Positions 1-5,133 of a stretch of DNA of 5,133 nt are shown here, piece after piece. Position 1 is the stretch's first letter, and each line of letters opens with the position of its first letter. The notes under the pieces were generated by a model. The model saw nothing but the letters and a program-made list of their open reading frames with translations, made no database searches and had not been told where the DNA came from. This DNA comes from Pseudolysobacter sp. Lineage in GTDB: Bacteria; Pseudomonadota; Gammaproteobacteria; Xanthomonadales; Rhodanobacteraceae. The translations under genes were made by a program, and so were the position numbers. The stretch spans positions 1 to 5,133 of the forward strand of contig JANXUW010000114.1 in assembly GCA_025351985.1 (NCBI GenBank). The letters run 5' to 3'.

Positions 1-1
1 C

Positions 2-283
2 GGCGTCGCCGCGATCGGTTACGGCGACGGTTATCCGCGCAGTGCCGCATCCGGCACGCCGGTGCTGGTCAACGGTCAACGCGCCGCATTGGTCGGGCGC
101 GTCTCGATGGATCTGATCACGATCGATCTGCGCAACGTGCCGAACGCGCAGGTCGGCGACGCGGTGGTGTTGTGGGGGCGCGGTTTGCCGGTCGAGGAAA
201 TCGCCACGCACGCCGGCACGATTTCCTATGACCTTACCTGCGGCATGACCAAGCGTGTGTTGTTTGTCGAAGATGATGCGTGA
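2..283 (+). CDS. alr: Alanine racemase, C-terminal part (5' end outside window)
   Basis: This is the last 93 residues of a PLP-dependent alanine racemase, the cytoplasmic enzyme that interconverts L- and D-alanine and supplies D-alanine for peptidoglycan. The reading frame is open from base 2 to the TGA at 281-283. The visible part is the C-terminal beta domain: GYGDGYPR lies near the start, then GRVSMDL, then [14 protein letters not shown] at the end. From knowledge of the family, the Tyr of the GYxDG(Y/W) motif and the Met-Asp of GRxxMD contribute to the active site across the dimer interface. The PLP-binding lysine and the catalytic tyrosine would lie upstream of the window. The C-terminus ends where alanine racemases usually end, so the 3' end looks intact. 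The toxin-antitoxin module follows after about 120 bases, so cotranscription with it is not implied. I am confident of the family. A dadX-type catabolic racemase cannot be fully excluded from this fragment. Confidence 0.93.
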   Translation, partial: GVAAIGYGDGYPRSAASGTPVLVNGQRAALVGRVSMDLITIDLRNVPNAQVGDAVVLWGRGLPVEEIATHAGTISYDLTCGMTKRVLFVEDDA

Positions 284-293
284 ACAGGCGCTC

Positions 294-361
294 TGGTCTT
301 GCTACGAAATCCAGTGGCAGCCTGGTGTGAGGTTGACGATGCCCTTGTTGCGGCAAGACCA
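294..361. repeat. 9-bp perfect inverted repeat with 50-base spacer
   Basis: TGGTCTTGC at 294-302 is exactly complementary to GCAAGACCA at 353-361. The arms enclose 50 bases, and a G-T pair (303/352) could add one more step. The left arm starts 10 bases after the alr stop codon and the right arm overlaps the proposed promoter of the antitoxin gene. It could be the stem of an mRNA structure after alr, an operator pair or the scar of a small insertion. No U-tract follows directly, so it is not a classical intrinsic terminator. Confidence 0.4.
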
Positions 362-376
362 TTAAAGAACTATATT
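348..376 (+). promoter_or_regulatory. Candidate promoter of the toxin-antitoxin operon
   Basis: TATATT at 371-376 matches the sigma-70 -10 consensus at five of six bases. TTGCGG at 348-353, with a 17-base spacer, matches only the first half of the -35 consensus. The surrounding 361-395 stretch is clearly more AT-rich than the rest of the window. ATATT (372-376) and AATAT (387-391) form a short inverted repeat across 10 bases that could serve as an antitoxin operator, as is usual for autoregulated modules of this kind. The call rests on sequence match only. Confidence 0.3.
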
Positions 377-404
377 CAGTCGTCGTAATATTTGGACTGC
401 CGCC

Positions 405-680
405 GTGCGTTACTCGTCACAGGTCAAACCGATCAGTTACCTCAAGGCCAATGCGGCCGAAGTTCTGCTCGATCTGGCCGAACGCCGCGAGCCGCTGGTG
501 ATTACCCAGAACGGTGAGGCCAAGGCGGTAATCCAGGACATTGCCTCGTATGAGCAGACGCGTGAAACGTTGGCGTTGCTGAAGATACTCGCGCTCGGCA
601 ATCAGGAGATCGAGGCCGGGCGCGTGACACCTGCGACCGATGTGATCTCGCGTCTGCGCGCAAAGCGGGCCGTGCGCTGA
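405..680 (+). CDS. Phd/YefM-family antitoxin of a type II toxin-antitoxin module
   Basis: This encodes a 91-residue protein with the typical Phd/YefM layout. The N-terminal DNA-binding part (about residues 5-50) contains KPISYLKANAAEVL, then an LVITQNGEAKAVI strand pair and the DIASYEQ segment. A charged helical C-terminal tail (about 52-91) would wrap around and neutralise the toxin. In this family the antitoxin binds and inhibits its partner toxin and, with it, represses their shared promoter. Translation starts at a GTG (405-407). A TAA lies in frame at 363-365 with no ATG between, there is no internal Met to use instead, and a weak GGA at 394-396 sits 8 bases upstream. The TGA stop shares one base with the ATG of the toxin gene, indicating translational coupling. 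Length and domain order are complete, so the gene looks intact. No specific gene symbol is justified. Confidence 0.88.
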   Translation: MRYSSQVKPISYLKANAAEVLLDLAERREPLVITQNGEAKAVIQDIASYEQTRETLALLKILALGNQEIEAGRVTPATDVISRLRAKRAVR

Positions 681-1006
681 TGCGCTACAAGGTGCTGCTG
701 ACTGCTGGCGCAGAGCGTGACCTTGAGGCAATCCACGACTACATTGCCGAGTACGATTCGCCATCCGCCGCCGACCGCGTGCTGGATCGTTTGGTGAAAG
801 TGGTGGAGATGCTCGCGACCGTGCCGCAGCGCGGCAGTCATCCGCGAGAATTGCTGGCTCTTGGCATTCACGAATATCGGCAGGTGATGTTTAAGCCGTG
901 GCGTGTCGTTTATCGCGTGATGGGCCGGCAGGTATATGTTTTTTTGATCGTCGACGGTCGCCGAGACTTGCACGGTTTGCTGAGCCAGCGCCTGCTCGGC
1001 GCGTGA
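680..1006 (+). CDS. RelE/ParE-family toxin of a type II toxin-antitoxin module
   Basis: This 108-residue protein follows the antitoxin with a 1-base overlap (TGATG at 678-682). It has the RelE/ParE pattern: an N-terminal strand and AERDLEAIHDYIAEY helix (about 11-25), a second helix (about 29-47), then P49-Q-R-G52 and P55-R-E-L-LALGI-x-EYRQ (55-68). The C-terminal strands carry R75-VVYRV and VYVFLIVDGRRD (85-96), ending in a short LLSQRLL helix. Family members either cut mRNA on the ribosome (RelE) or poison DNA gyrase (ParE). The R-x-x-Y...V...DGRRD arrangement looks closer to ParE-like sequences, but the target cannot be settled from sequence. It is slightly longer than a typical ParE, with no frameshift, so the toxin appears full-length. 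It ends 36 bases before radA, and read-through from the TA operon into radA is possible because no terminator is seen between them. Confidence 0.88.
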   Translation: MRYKVLLTAGAERDLEAIHDYIAEYDSPSAADRVLDRLVKVVEMLATVPQRGSHPRELLALGIHEYRQVMFKPWRVVYRVMGRQVYVFLIVDGRRDLHGLLSQRLLGA

Positions 1007-1042
1007 GCGCGTCGTCCATCCAATCGCCAGGGAAATACTTCG

Positions 1043-2419
1043 ATGGCAAAAGATAAAACGGTTTACGTGTGCAAGGAATGTGGCGCCGAGCACAACAAGT
1101 GGCAGGGCCAGTGCGAGGCTTGCGGCTTGTGGAATACGCTGACCGAATTCGTCGTGACGCAATCGCGTCCGGGTGCCGCGCCGCGCGCTGCGGGTTATTC
1201 CGGCAGCGCTGCCGGCGCGCCGCAAATCACCGAACTTTCCGCCGTTGCGCAGAGCGAAGAAGTACGCACGCAGGTCGGCATCGGCGAGCTGGATCGTGTG
1301 CTCGGCGGCGGCCTGGTCGAGGGTTCGGTGGTGCTGATCGGTGGTGATCCGGGCATTGGCAAATCGACCTTGCTGCTGCAGATGCTCGGCGCGCTTGGCA
1401 CGCGCATGCGCGGTCTGTACGTGACCGGCGAAGAATCGCTCGGCCAAGTCGCGGCGCGCGCGCAACGTCTTGGGTTACCGCTGGAACCACTGCGTTGCCT
1501 GACCGAAACCTGCGTCGAAAAAATTCTCGCGCTCGCGGCGAAAGACAAACCGCAACTGATGATCATCGACTCGATCCAGACGATCTGGACCGAGTCGCTC
1601 ACCGCCGCGCCGGGTTCGGTGAGCCTGGTGCGCGAAGCCGCGGCGCGACTCGTGCGTTTCGCCAAGGAAAGCGGCACGAGTGTGTTTCTGGTCGGGCATG
1701 TGACCAAGGAAGGCGGCATCGCCGGGCCGCGCGTGCTTGAACACATGGTCGATGCGGTGTTGTATTTCGAGGGCGAAGCCGGCAGCCGATTTCGCGTGCT
1801 GCGTGCGTTCAAGAATCGCTTCGGCGCAGTCAACGAACTCGGCGTGTTCGGCATGTCGGAAAAAGGCCTCAAGGAAGTGCCGAATCCGTCGGCGATTTTT
1901 CTCGCCACGCACAGCGCGCCGACGCCGGGCAGTGCGGTGATGGTCACGCGCGAAGGCACGCGGCCGTTGCTGGTCGAGGTGCAGGCGCTGGTCGATCAAT
2001 CCTCGCTCGGCAATCCACGTCGCGTGACGCTCGGACTGGAGCAGAATCGTCTCGCGATGTTGCTCGCGGTGCTGCATCGTCACGGCGGTGTTGCGGTGTA
2101 CGACCAGGATGTTTTCGTCAACGTCGTCGGCGGCATTCGTGTGCAGGAAACCGCGGCTGATCTGCCGGTGCTGCTGGCGGTGTTGTCGAGCCTGCGTGAT
2201 CGACCGTTGCCGGAACAGATGGTGGCGTTTGGCGAGGTCGGATTATCCGGTGAAATTCGCCCGGTGCCGAACGGCGAAGAACGTTTGCGCGAGGCGGCAA
2301 CGCACGGTTTTCGCAAGGCGGTCGTACCGCGCCAGAACGCGCCGAAAAAAGGCAAGTACGGCGACCTGGAAATTATCGCGGTGGATCGCTTGAGCGAGGC
2401 GTTGGCGGCGGCGCAGTGA
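1043..2419 (+). CDS. radA: DNA repair protein RadA (branch-migration helicase)
   Basis: This is a complete 458-residue RadA, close to the 460 residues of the E. coli protein. It is a cytoplasmic RecA-like ATPase that works with RecA in recombinational repair, driving branch migration and processing intermediates. Domains in order: a C4 zinc finger with Cys10, Cys13, Cys24 and Cys27; a RecA-like core with Walker A GDPGIGKST (101-109, Lys107) and Walker B LMIIDS (172-177, Asp176); the RadA-specific KNRFG motif (257-261); and a C-terminal Lon-like domain (about 285-458) with GEVGLSGEIRPV (397-408). In characterised RadA proteins this last domain is not a working protease but helps form the hexamer and bind DNA. 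ATG at 1043 is chosen because the zinc finger begins directly after it and AGGG (1029-1032) lies 10 bases upstream. Every motif is present and there is no disruption. Its last 47 bases overlap a convergent small ORF on the minus strand. Confidence 0.97.
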   Translation: MAKDKTVYVCKECGAEHNKWQGQCEACGLWNTLTEFVVTQSRPGAAPRAAGYSGSAAGAPQITELSAVAQSEEVRTQVGIGELDRVLGGGLVEGSVVLIGGDPGIGKSTLLLQMLGALGTRMRGLYVTGEESLGQVAARAQRLGLPLEPLRCLTETCVEKILALAAKDKPQLMIIDSIQTIWTESLTAAPGSVSLVREAAARLVRFAKESGTSVFLVGHVTKEGGIAGPRVLEHMVDAVLYFEGEAGSRFRVLRAFKNRFGAVNELGVFGMSEKGLKEVPNPSAIFLATHSAPTPGSAVMVTREGTRPLLVEVQALVDQSSLGNPRRVTLGLEQNRLAMLLAVLHRHGGVAVYDQDVFVNVVGGIRVQETAADLPVLLAVLSSLRDRPLPEQMVAFGEVGLSGEIRPVPNGEERLREAATHGFRKAVVPRQNAPKKGKYGDLEIIAVDRLSEALAAAQ

Positions 2420-2675
2420 TCGGGTCGGAATTTGGTTTGTCGGGAGTCACGCAGACGCCGACGAATGCTGATACAAGCACGGCATTGAATATCCAAAACG
2501 GCCAATCTGCGCCGGACATTATCCAGTCCCATGTCTCCGCCGGGGTACAGAAATGATGCAGGTTCAGCGAAAAACCGCAATCTTTCATGAAGCGCGTTGG
2601 AAAGTACGCAACGCAGAAAATCGAAACGCCGATAATCAGATAAGAATGGTAGCTGTGGATGTTGGGAAATCGCAT
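2373..2675 (-). CDS. Probable small membrane protein, two predicted helices (hypothetical)
   Basis: I do not recognise this 100-residue protein. It looks real for three reasons. It has two hydrophobic segments (about residues 12-25 and 60-76) separated by an aromatic- and Cys-containing loop with TWDWIMSGADWPFW. A GGAG ribosome-binding site lies 10 bases before its ATG. It also fills a stretch of about 290 bases that would otherwise be empty. It starts 35 bases after the stop of the ypjD-like gene on the same strand, so the two may be cotranscribed. Codon third positions are mainly G or C, as in the neighbours. The Pro/Ser-rich tail (77-100) mostly comes from reading the complement of the radA 3' end, where the two genes overlap by 47 bases, and may be a poorly constrained extension. 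Cys21, Cys33, Cys43 and Cys75 are notable but may only reflect composition. An alternative ATG 7 bases upstream opens a different frame that looks non-coding. Confidence 0.5.
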   Translation of the reverse strand: MRFPNIHSYHSYLIIGVSIFCVAYFPTRFMKDCGFSLNLHHFCTPAETWDWIMSGADWPFWIFNAVLVSAFVGVCVTPDKPNSDPITAPPPTPRSSDPPR

Positions 2676-2710
2676 GCTTCATCTGCTCCGAAGACTCAAC
2701 ACCGCGGCGA

Positions 2711-3508
2711 TCAAGCCACGCGCTTCAGCACCACTTCCAGCACAAACTGGCTGCCGAAGTACGCAAGCAGCAGCAATGCCATGCCCCACAACGTAAGCTG
2801 CACCGCGCGGCGTCCGCGCCAGCCGTAACGCCAGCGTCCCCACAATAAAGTGCCGAACACCAGCCACGCCGCAATCGACAACACGGTCTTGTGCACGAGG
2901 TGCTGATCGAACAGGTTGTGCACAAACAGGATGCCGCTGAGCAAGGTCAGGCTGAGCAGCACAAAACCCGCGCGGATCAGCTGGAACATCAGCGCTTCGG
3001 TCAGAGTTAGCGGCGGCAGCGCACGCACTAGGCCGCTAAATTGACGCAGCCGCAGCGCGCGTTCCTGCAACGCCAGCCCGATCGCGAGCAGCGCCGCGAT
3101 ACACAGCACGCTATAACCCAGCAGCGCAAAAACCACGTGCAGTTTGATCTGCCATTCGATCGGCAACGGCATGTGCGGCGCGGTCAGCGCGGTCAGCAAC
3201 AGCAGCGCGGCGAGCGGGAAGACGATCACGCCGAGCGCGGCGACCGGGCGGAACAGATTCACGATCAGGCACAGTCCGGCAACGCCCACGGCCACCAGCG
3301 ACAGCGCCGCGAAAAAATGCAGATCCAGGCCGCCTTCATGCAGCAAGTTGCTCAGTACCACGATCACATGCAGCAGCATCGCCGGCCACGCCAGCGCGAG
3401 GCCGAGCACGCGCGGAGGTTGCATGCGACTGAGCAGCGGCAACGCCAGCACCAATGCGGAGGCGAGATAAAGAACGGCGGCAAGCCATGAGAGCAGGGTG
3501 ATCGACAT
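2711..3508 (-). CDS. ypjD: YpjD-like inner-membrane protein, CcsA/CcmC (cytochrome c assembly) superfamily
   Basis: This 265-residue, very hydrophobic protein has about eight predicted membrane helices (near residues 5-26, 34-56, 63-86, 90-109, 122-147, 177-197, 207-225 and 238-261). E. coli YpjD has 263 residues and is likewise encoded divergently from ffh. The superfamily includes CcsA and CcmC/CcmF, which handle heme for c-type cytochrome maturation. YpjD proteins are shorter relatives whose exact role is unclear. Conserved-looking histidines sit at helix ends: His47, His57, His64, His124, His197, His203 and His206. The Trp-rich WGxxWxWD heme-handling signature is not seen; the nearest Trp cluster is W223-GRWRYGW, which seems to be a cytoplasmic-facing loop. 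The start at 3508 directly precedes the first helix, but it has no good ribosome-binding site and lies in a hairpin. The family assignment is firm; a heme role for this protein is inferred. Confidence 0.85.
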   Translation of the reverse strand: MSITLLSWLAAVLYLASALVLALPLLSRMQPPRVLGLALAWPAMLLHVIVVLSNLLHEGGLDLHFFAALSLVAVGVAGLCLIVNLFRPVAALGVIVFPLAALLLLTALTAPHMPLPIEWQIKLHVVFALLGYSVLCIAALLAIGLALQERALRLRQFSGLVRALPPLTLTEALMFQLIRAGFVLLSLTLLSGILFVHNLFDQHLVHKTVLSIAAWLVFGTLLWGRWRYGWRGRRAVQLTLWGMALLLLAYFGSQFVLEVVLKRVA

Positions 3509-3525
3509 GCCACGAAGTGTGGCAT
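3507..3525 (-). promoter_or_regulatory. Perfect 7-bp hairpin over the ypjD start codon
   Basis: ATGCCAC (3507-3513) and GTGGCAT (3519-3525) are exact complements around a 5-base loop. In the ypjD transcript the 3' arm ends in the first two bases of the start codon, so the hairpin would cover the ribosome-binding region and part of the AUG. No purine-rich Shine-Dalgarno sequence is visible in the 20 bases upstream. It may lower or regulate translation, or be a protein-binding palindrome in the divergent promoter region. Confidence 0.4.
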
Positions 3526-3595
3526 ACCGCGCGCGCTTCGCAAAAGCATGCGAACACGCTTATCCGAGCGACAGCAGGCTAGCGGTAGACGCGGC

Positions 3596-3604
3596 TGCTA
3601 TACT
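3596..3604 (+). promoter_or_regulatory. Candidate extended -10 promoter for ffh
   Basis: TGCTATACT at 3596-3604 matches the extended -10 form (TG, one base, then TATACT, which is five of six to consensus). I find no convincing -35 hexamer at 16-18 bases upstream, which is normal for extended -10 promoters. Transcription would begin near 3611 and leave a short leader of roughly 28 bases before the ffh ATG. It lies in the 130-base divergent spacer between ypjD and ffh. Confidence 0.5.
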
Positions 3605-3638
3605 ATCGACCTTCGTTTTTCTGCCTCCGAGTCATTGC

Positions 3639-5015
3639 ATGTTCGAGTCACTCAGCCAACGTCTGTCCGGCACCATCGAGCGCTTGCGCGGTCGTGCGCG
3701 CCTGACCGAAGAAAATATTCGTGAATCCCTGCGCGACGTGCGCATCGCATTGCTCGAAGCCGATGTCGCGTTGCCGGTGGTGCAGGCGCTGATTCAGCGC
3801 GTGAAAGTTCGCGCGGTCGGTCAGGATGTCTTGAAAAGCCTGACGCCGGGACAAGCGCTCGTCAAAGTCGTGCGCGACGAACTCACCGCCGTGATGGGTT
3901 CGGTCAATACCGATTTGAATCTGAATTGTCCGGCACCGGCGGTGGTGTTGATGGCCGGCCTGCAGGGCGCGGGCAAAACCACGACGGTGGCGAAACTCGC
4001 GCGTTTCCTGCGCGAGCGCAAGAAGAAAAAAGTCATGGTGGTGAGTTGCGACGTTTATCGTCCCGCCGCTATCGAGCAATTGCAGACCTTGGCCCAGCAG
4101 GTGGAGGTTTTGTTTTTCCCCTCGACCGGCGAGCAGGATCCGGTCGCGATCGCGCACGCTGCGATCGATGCAGCGCGCAAGCAATATGTCGATGTCTTGC
4201 TGATTGATACCGCGGGTCGTCTCGCGATCGATGCGGCGATGATGGCCGAGATCAAGGCGCTGCACGCTGCGGTCAATCCGATCGAGACCTTGTTTGTGGT
4301 CGATGCGATGACCGGCCAGGATGCGGCGAATACTGCCAAGGCATTCAGCGAGGCATTACCGTTGACCGGCGTGATCCTGACCAAGACCGATGGTGATGCA
4401 CGCGGTGGCGCGGCGCTCTCGGTGCGCTACATTACCGGTCGGCCGATCAAGTTCATCGGCTCGGGCGAGAAACCTGATGCGCTGGAACCGTTCCATCCGG
4501 ATCGTCTCGCGCAGCGCATTCTCGGCATGGGCGATGTGCTTTCGCTGGTCGAGCAGGTCGAGCAGAACGTCGACAAGGAAAAGGCGCAGAAGCTTGCCGA
4601 GAAAATCGTCAAGGGCAAGCGCTTCGACATGAACGACATGCGCGATCAGCTGCAGCAGATGCTCAGCATGGGTGGCCTCGCCAGCCTCATGGACAAGCTG
4701 CCGGGCGTCAGCAATCTGCCGGATCAGGTCAAGTCGCGAATCAACGACAAGGAAGTGCATCGCATGATCGCGGTCATCAACTCGATGACCAAAAAAGAGC
4801 GCCGTCATCCCGATCTGCTCAACGGCTCACGCAAGGTGCGTGTCGCGAAAGGCTCGGGAATGCAGCCGCAGGACGTTAACAAGCTGCTCAAGCAATATCA
4901 GCAGATGGAAAAAATGATGTCCAAATTGTCTTCGGGCGGCATCAAGGGTTTGATGCGACAGATGAAGGGCGCGATGGGCGGCGGCGGGGCGGGCGGCAAC
5001 TTCATGCAACGCTAA
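3639..5015 (+). CDS. ffh: Signal recognition particle protein Ffh (SRP54 homologue, GTPase)
   Basis: This 458-residue protein is the single SRP protein. It binds 4.5S RNA, captures signal sequences of nascent membrane proteins and docks with FtsY to deliver ribosomes to the inner membrane. An N-terminal four-helix N domain (1 to about 85) comes first. The G domain follows with G1 GLQGAGKTTT (107-116), DVYRPAA (138-144), DTAGR (190-194), TKTD (248-251) and GSGEKPDALEPFHPDR (274-289). The Met-rich M domain (about 300-435) carries the RNA-binding SRKVRVAKGSG (397-407) and VNKLLKQYQQMEKMM. A Gly-rich tail ends the protein. The frame is open back to 3498, but ATG 3639 is chosen: MFESLSQRL is the family N-terminus, the extension would overlap the divergent ypjD start, and the candidate promoter lies at 3596-3604. 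The ribosome-binding site is weak (GAG at 3629-3631, 7 bases upstream). E. coli Ffh is 453 residues, so this one is full-length with all motifs intact. Confidence 0.97.
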   Translation: MFESLSQRLSGTIERLRGRARLTEENIRESLRDVRIALLEADVALPVVQALIQRVKVRAVGQDVLKSLTPGQALVKVVRDELTAVMGSVNTDLNLNCPAPAVVLMAGLQGAGKTTTVAKLARFLRERKKKKVMVVSCDVYRPAAIEQLQTLAQQVEVLFFPSTGEQDPVAIAHAAIDAARKQYVDVLLIDTAGRLAIDAAMMAEIKALHAAVNPIETLFVVDAMTGQDAANTAKAFSEALPLTGVILTKTDGDARGGAALSVRYITGRPIKFIGSGEKPDALEPFHPDRLAQRILGMGDVLSLVEQVEQNVDKEKAQKLAEKIVKGKRFDMNDMRDQLQQMLSMGGLASLMDKLPGVSNLPDQVKSRINDKEVHRMIAVINSMTKKERRHPDLLNGSRKVRVAKGSGMQPQDVNKLLKQYQQMEKMMSKLSSGGIKGLMRQMKGAMGGGGAGGNFMQR

Positions 5016-5038
5016 AAACCTGCAAAATATCTTACTGC

Positions 5039-5133
5039 GCGGCCCTCAGCAACGCGCATGCGCTGCTCGAAATGCTCACATACCGAAAGTATGCTCCGCT
5101 TTCTGTGCTGCTCTTCGCCTCGCTGAGAGCCGC
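5039..5133. repeat. Long imperfect inverted repeat downstream of ffh, possibly cut by the window edge
   Basis: Two 45-base halves (5039-5083 and 5089-5133) are arranged symmetrically around the loop CGAAA (5084-5088). The outer 12-base arms, GCGGCCCTCAGC and GCTGAGAGCCGC, pair at 11 of 12 positions; the exception (5044/5128) becomes a G-U pair in the minus-strand transcript. The innermost arms CATAC and GTATG pair perfectly. The middle pairs only patchily. Inside are direct repeats GCTGCTC (5062-5068, 5107-5113) and ATGCTC (5072-5077, 5091-5096), plus the self-complementary GCGCATGCGC (5054-5063). It begins 24 bases after the ffh stop. It could be a dispersed palindromic repeat, a structured terminator or both. 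No protein-coding gene is evident in it. Confidence 0.6.

Noticed and set aside
333..338. TTGACG as a -35 box for the toxin-antitoxin operon
   Set aside because: It matches consensus well, but nothing like a -10 box lies 16-18 bases downstream. The weaker TTGCGG is correctly spaced from TATATT.
602..1465. 287-codon minus-strand frame
   Set aside because: It runs antisense across the antitoxin, the toxin and the radA start, and its Arg/Ala/His-rich composition is typical of a shadow frame.
2410..2460. Possible intrinsic terminator after radA
   Set aside because: Only a short GTGA/TCAC pairing with a bulge is visible and no T-run follows, so a terminator cannot be supported.
2080..2682. 200-codon minus-strand frame starting 7 bases upstream of the small membrane ORF
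   Set aside because: Its ATG is only 3 bases from the GGAG, its product lacks any recognisable pattern, and most of it is antisense to radA. The 2673-2675 ATG frame has better spacing and membrane segments.
2553..2828. 91-codon plus-strand frame in the radA-ypjD gap
   Set aside because: It is antisense to both the small membrane ORF and the ypjD end, with low-complexity polar composition and no family pattern.
3041..3490. 149-codon plus-strand frame, very rich in Gln, Arg and His
   Set aside because: It is antisense to the clearly membrane-type ypjD gene. Its Gln/Arg/His bias is what results from reading the complement of Leu/Ala/Val codons in GC-rich DNA.
3498..3638. Possible 47-residue N-terminal extension of Ffh
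   Set aside because: It would overlap the ypjD start on the other strand and cover the candidate promoter. It does not resemble Ffh, whose normal N-terminus begins at 3639.

Overview
This window looks like ordinary chromosomal housekeeping sequence from a GC-rich gammaproteobacterium. The divergent ypjD/ffh pair is the arrangement known from Escherichia coli and relatives. The GC-rich base composition and the alr-radA neighbourhood make a Xanthomonadales-like lineage my best guess, but that is inference. All the large genes belong to well-known families. The only clearly accessory piece is a two-gene toxin-antitoxin module. I do not see a convincing new multi-gene system.

Layout, left to right. 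Positions 1-283 hold the 3' end of an alanine racemase gene (alr, + strand). A roughly 120-base spacer follows; it carries a 9-bp inverted repeat and a plausible promoter. Next comes a Phd/YefM-type antitoxin and a RelE/ParE-type toxin (405-1006, +), overlapping by one base. The complete DNA-repair gene radA (1043-2419, +) lies 36 bases further on. Converging on the radA end, on the minus strand, are a probable small two-helix membrane protein (2373-2675) and, upstream of it in the same direction, a YpjD-like CcsA-family membrane protein (2711-3508). A 130-base divergent intergenic region holds an extended -10 promoter for ffh, plus a hairpin that covers the ypjD start codon. ffh, the protein subunit of the signal recognition particle, occupies 3639-5015 (+). 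From 5039 to the end of the window lies a long, symmetric, imperfect inverted repeat that may continue past the edge.

Functionally these are separate units. Alr feeds peptidoglycan synthesis, RadA processes recombination intermediates, YpjD is a poorly understood inner-membrane protein, and Ffh targets nascent membrane proteins to the inner membrane. The toxin-antitoxin pair probably inserted between alr and radA. The features most worth a second look are the palindromic element after ffh, the small membrane ORF overlapping the 3' end of radA, and the two inverted repeats near gene starts.
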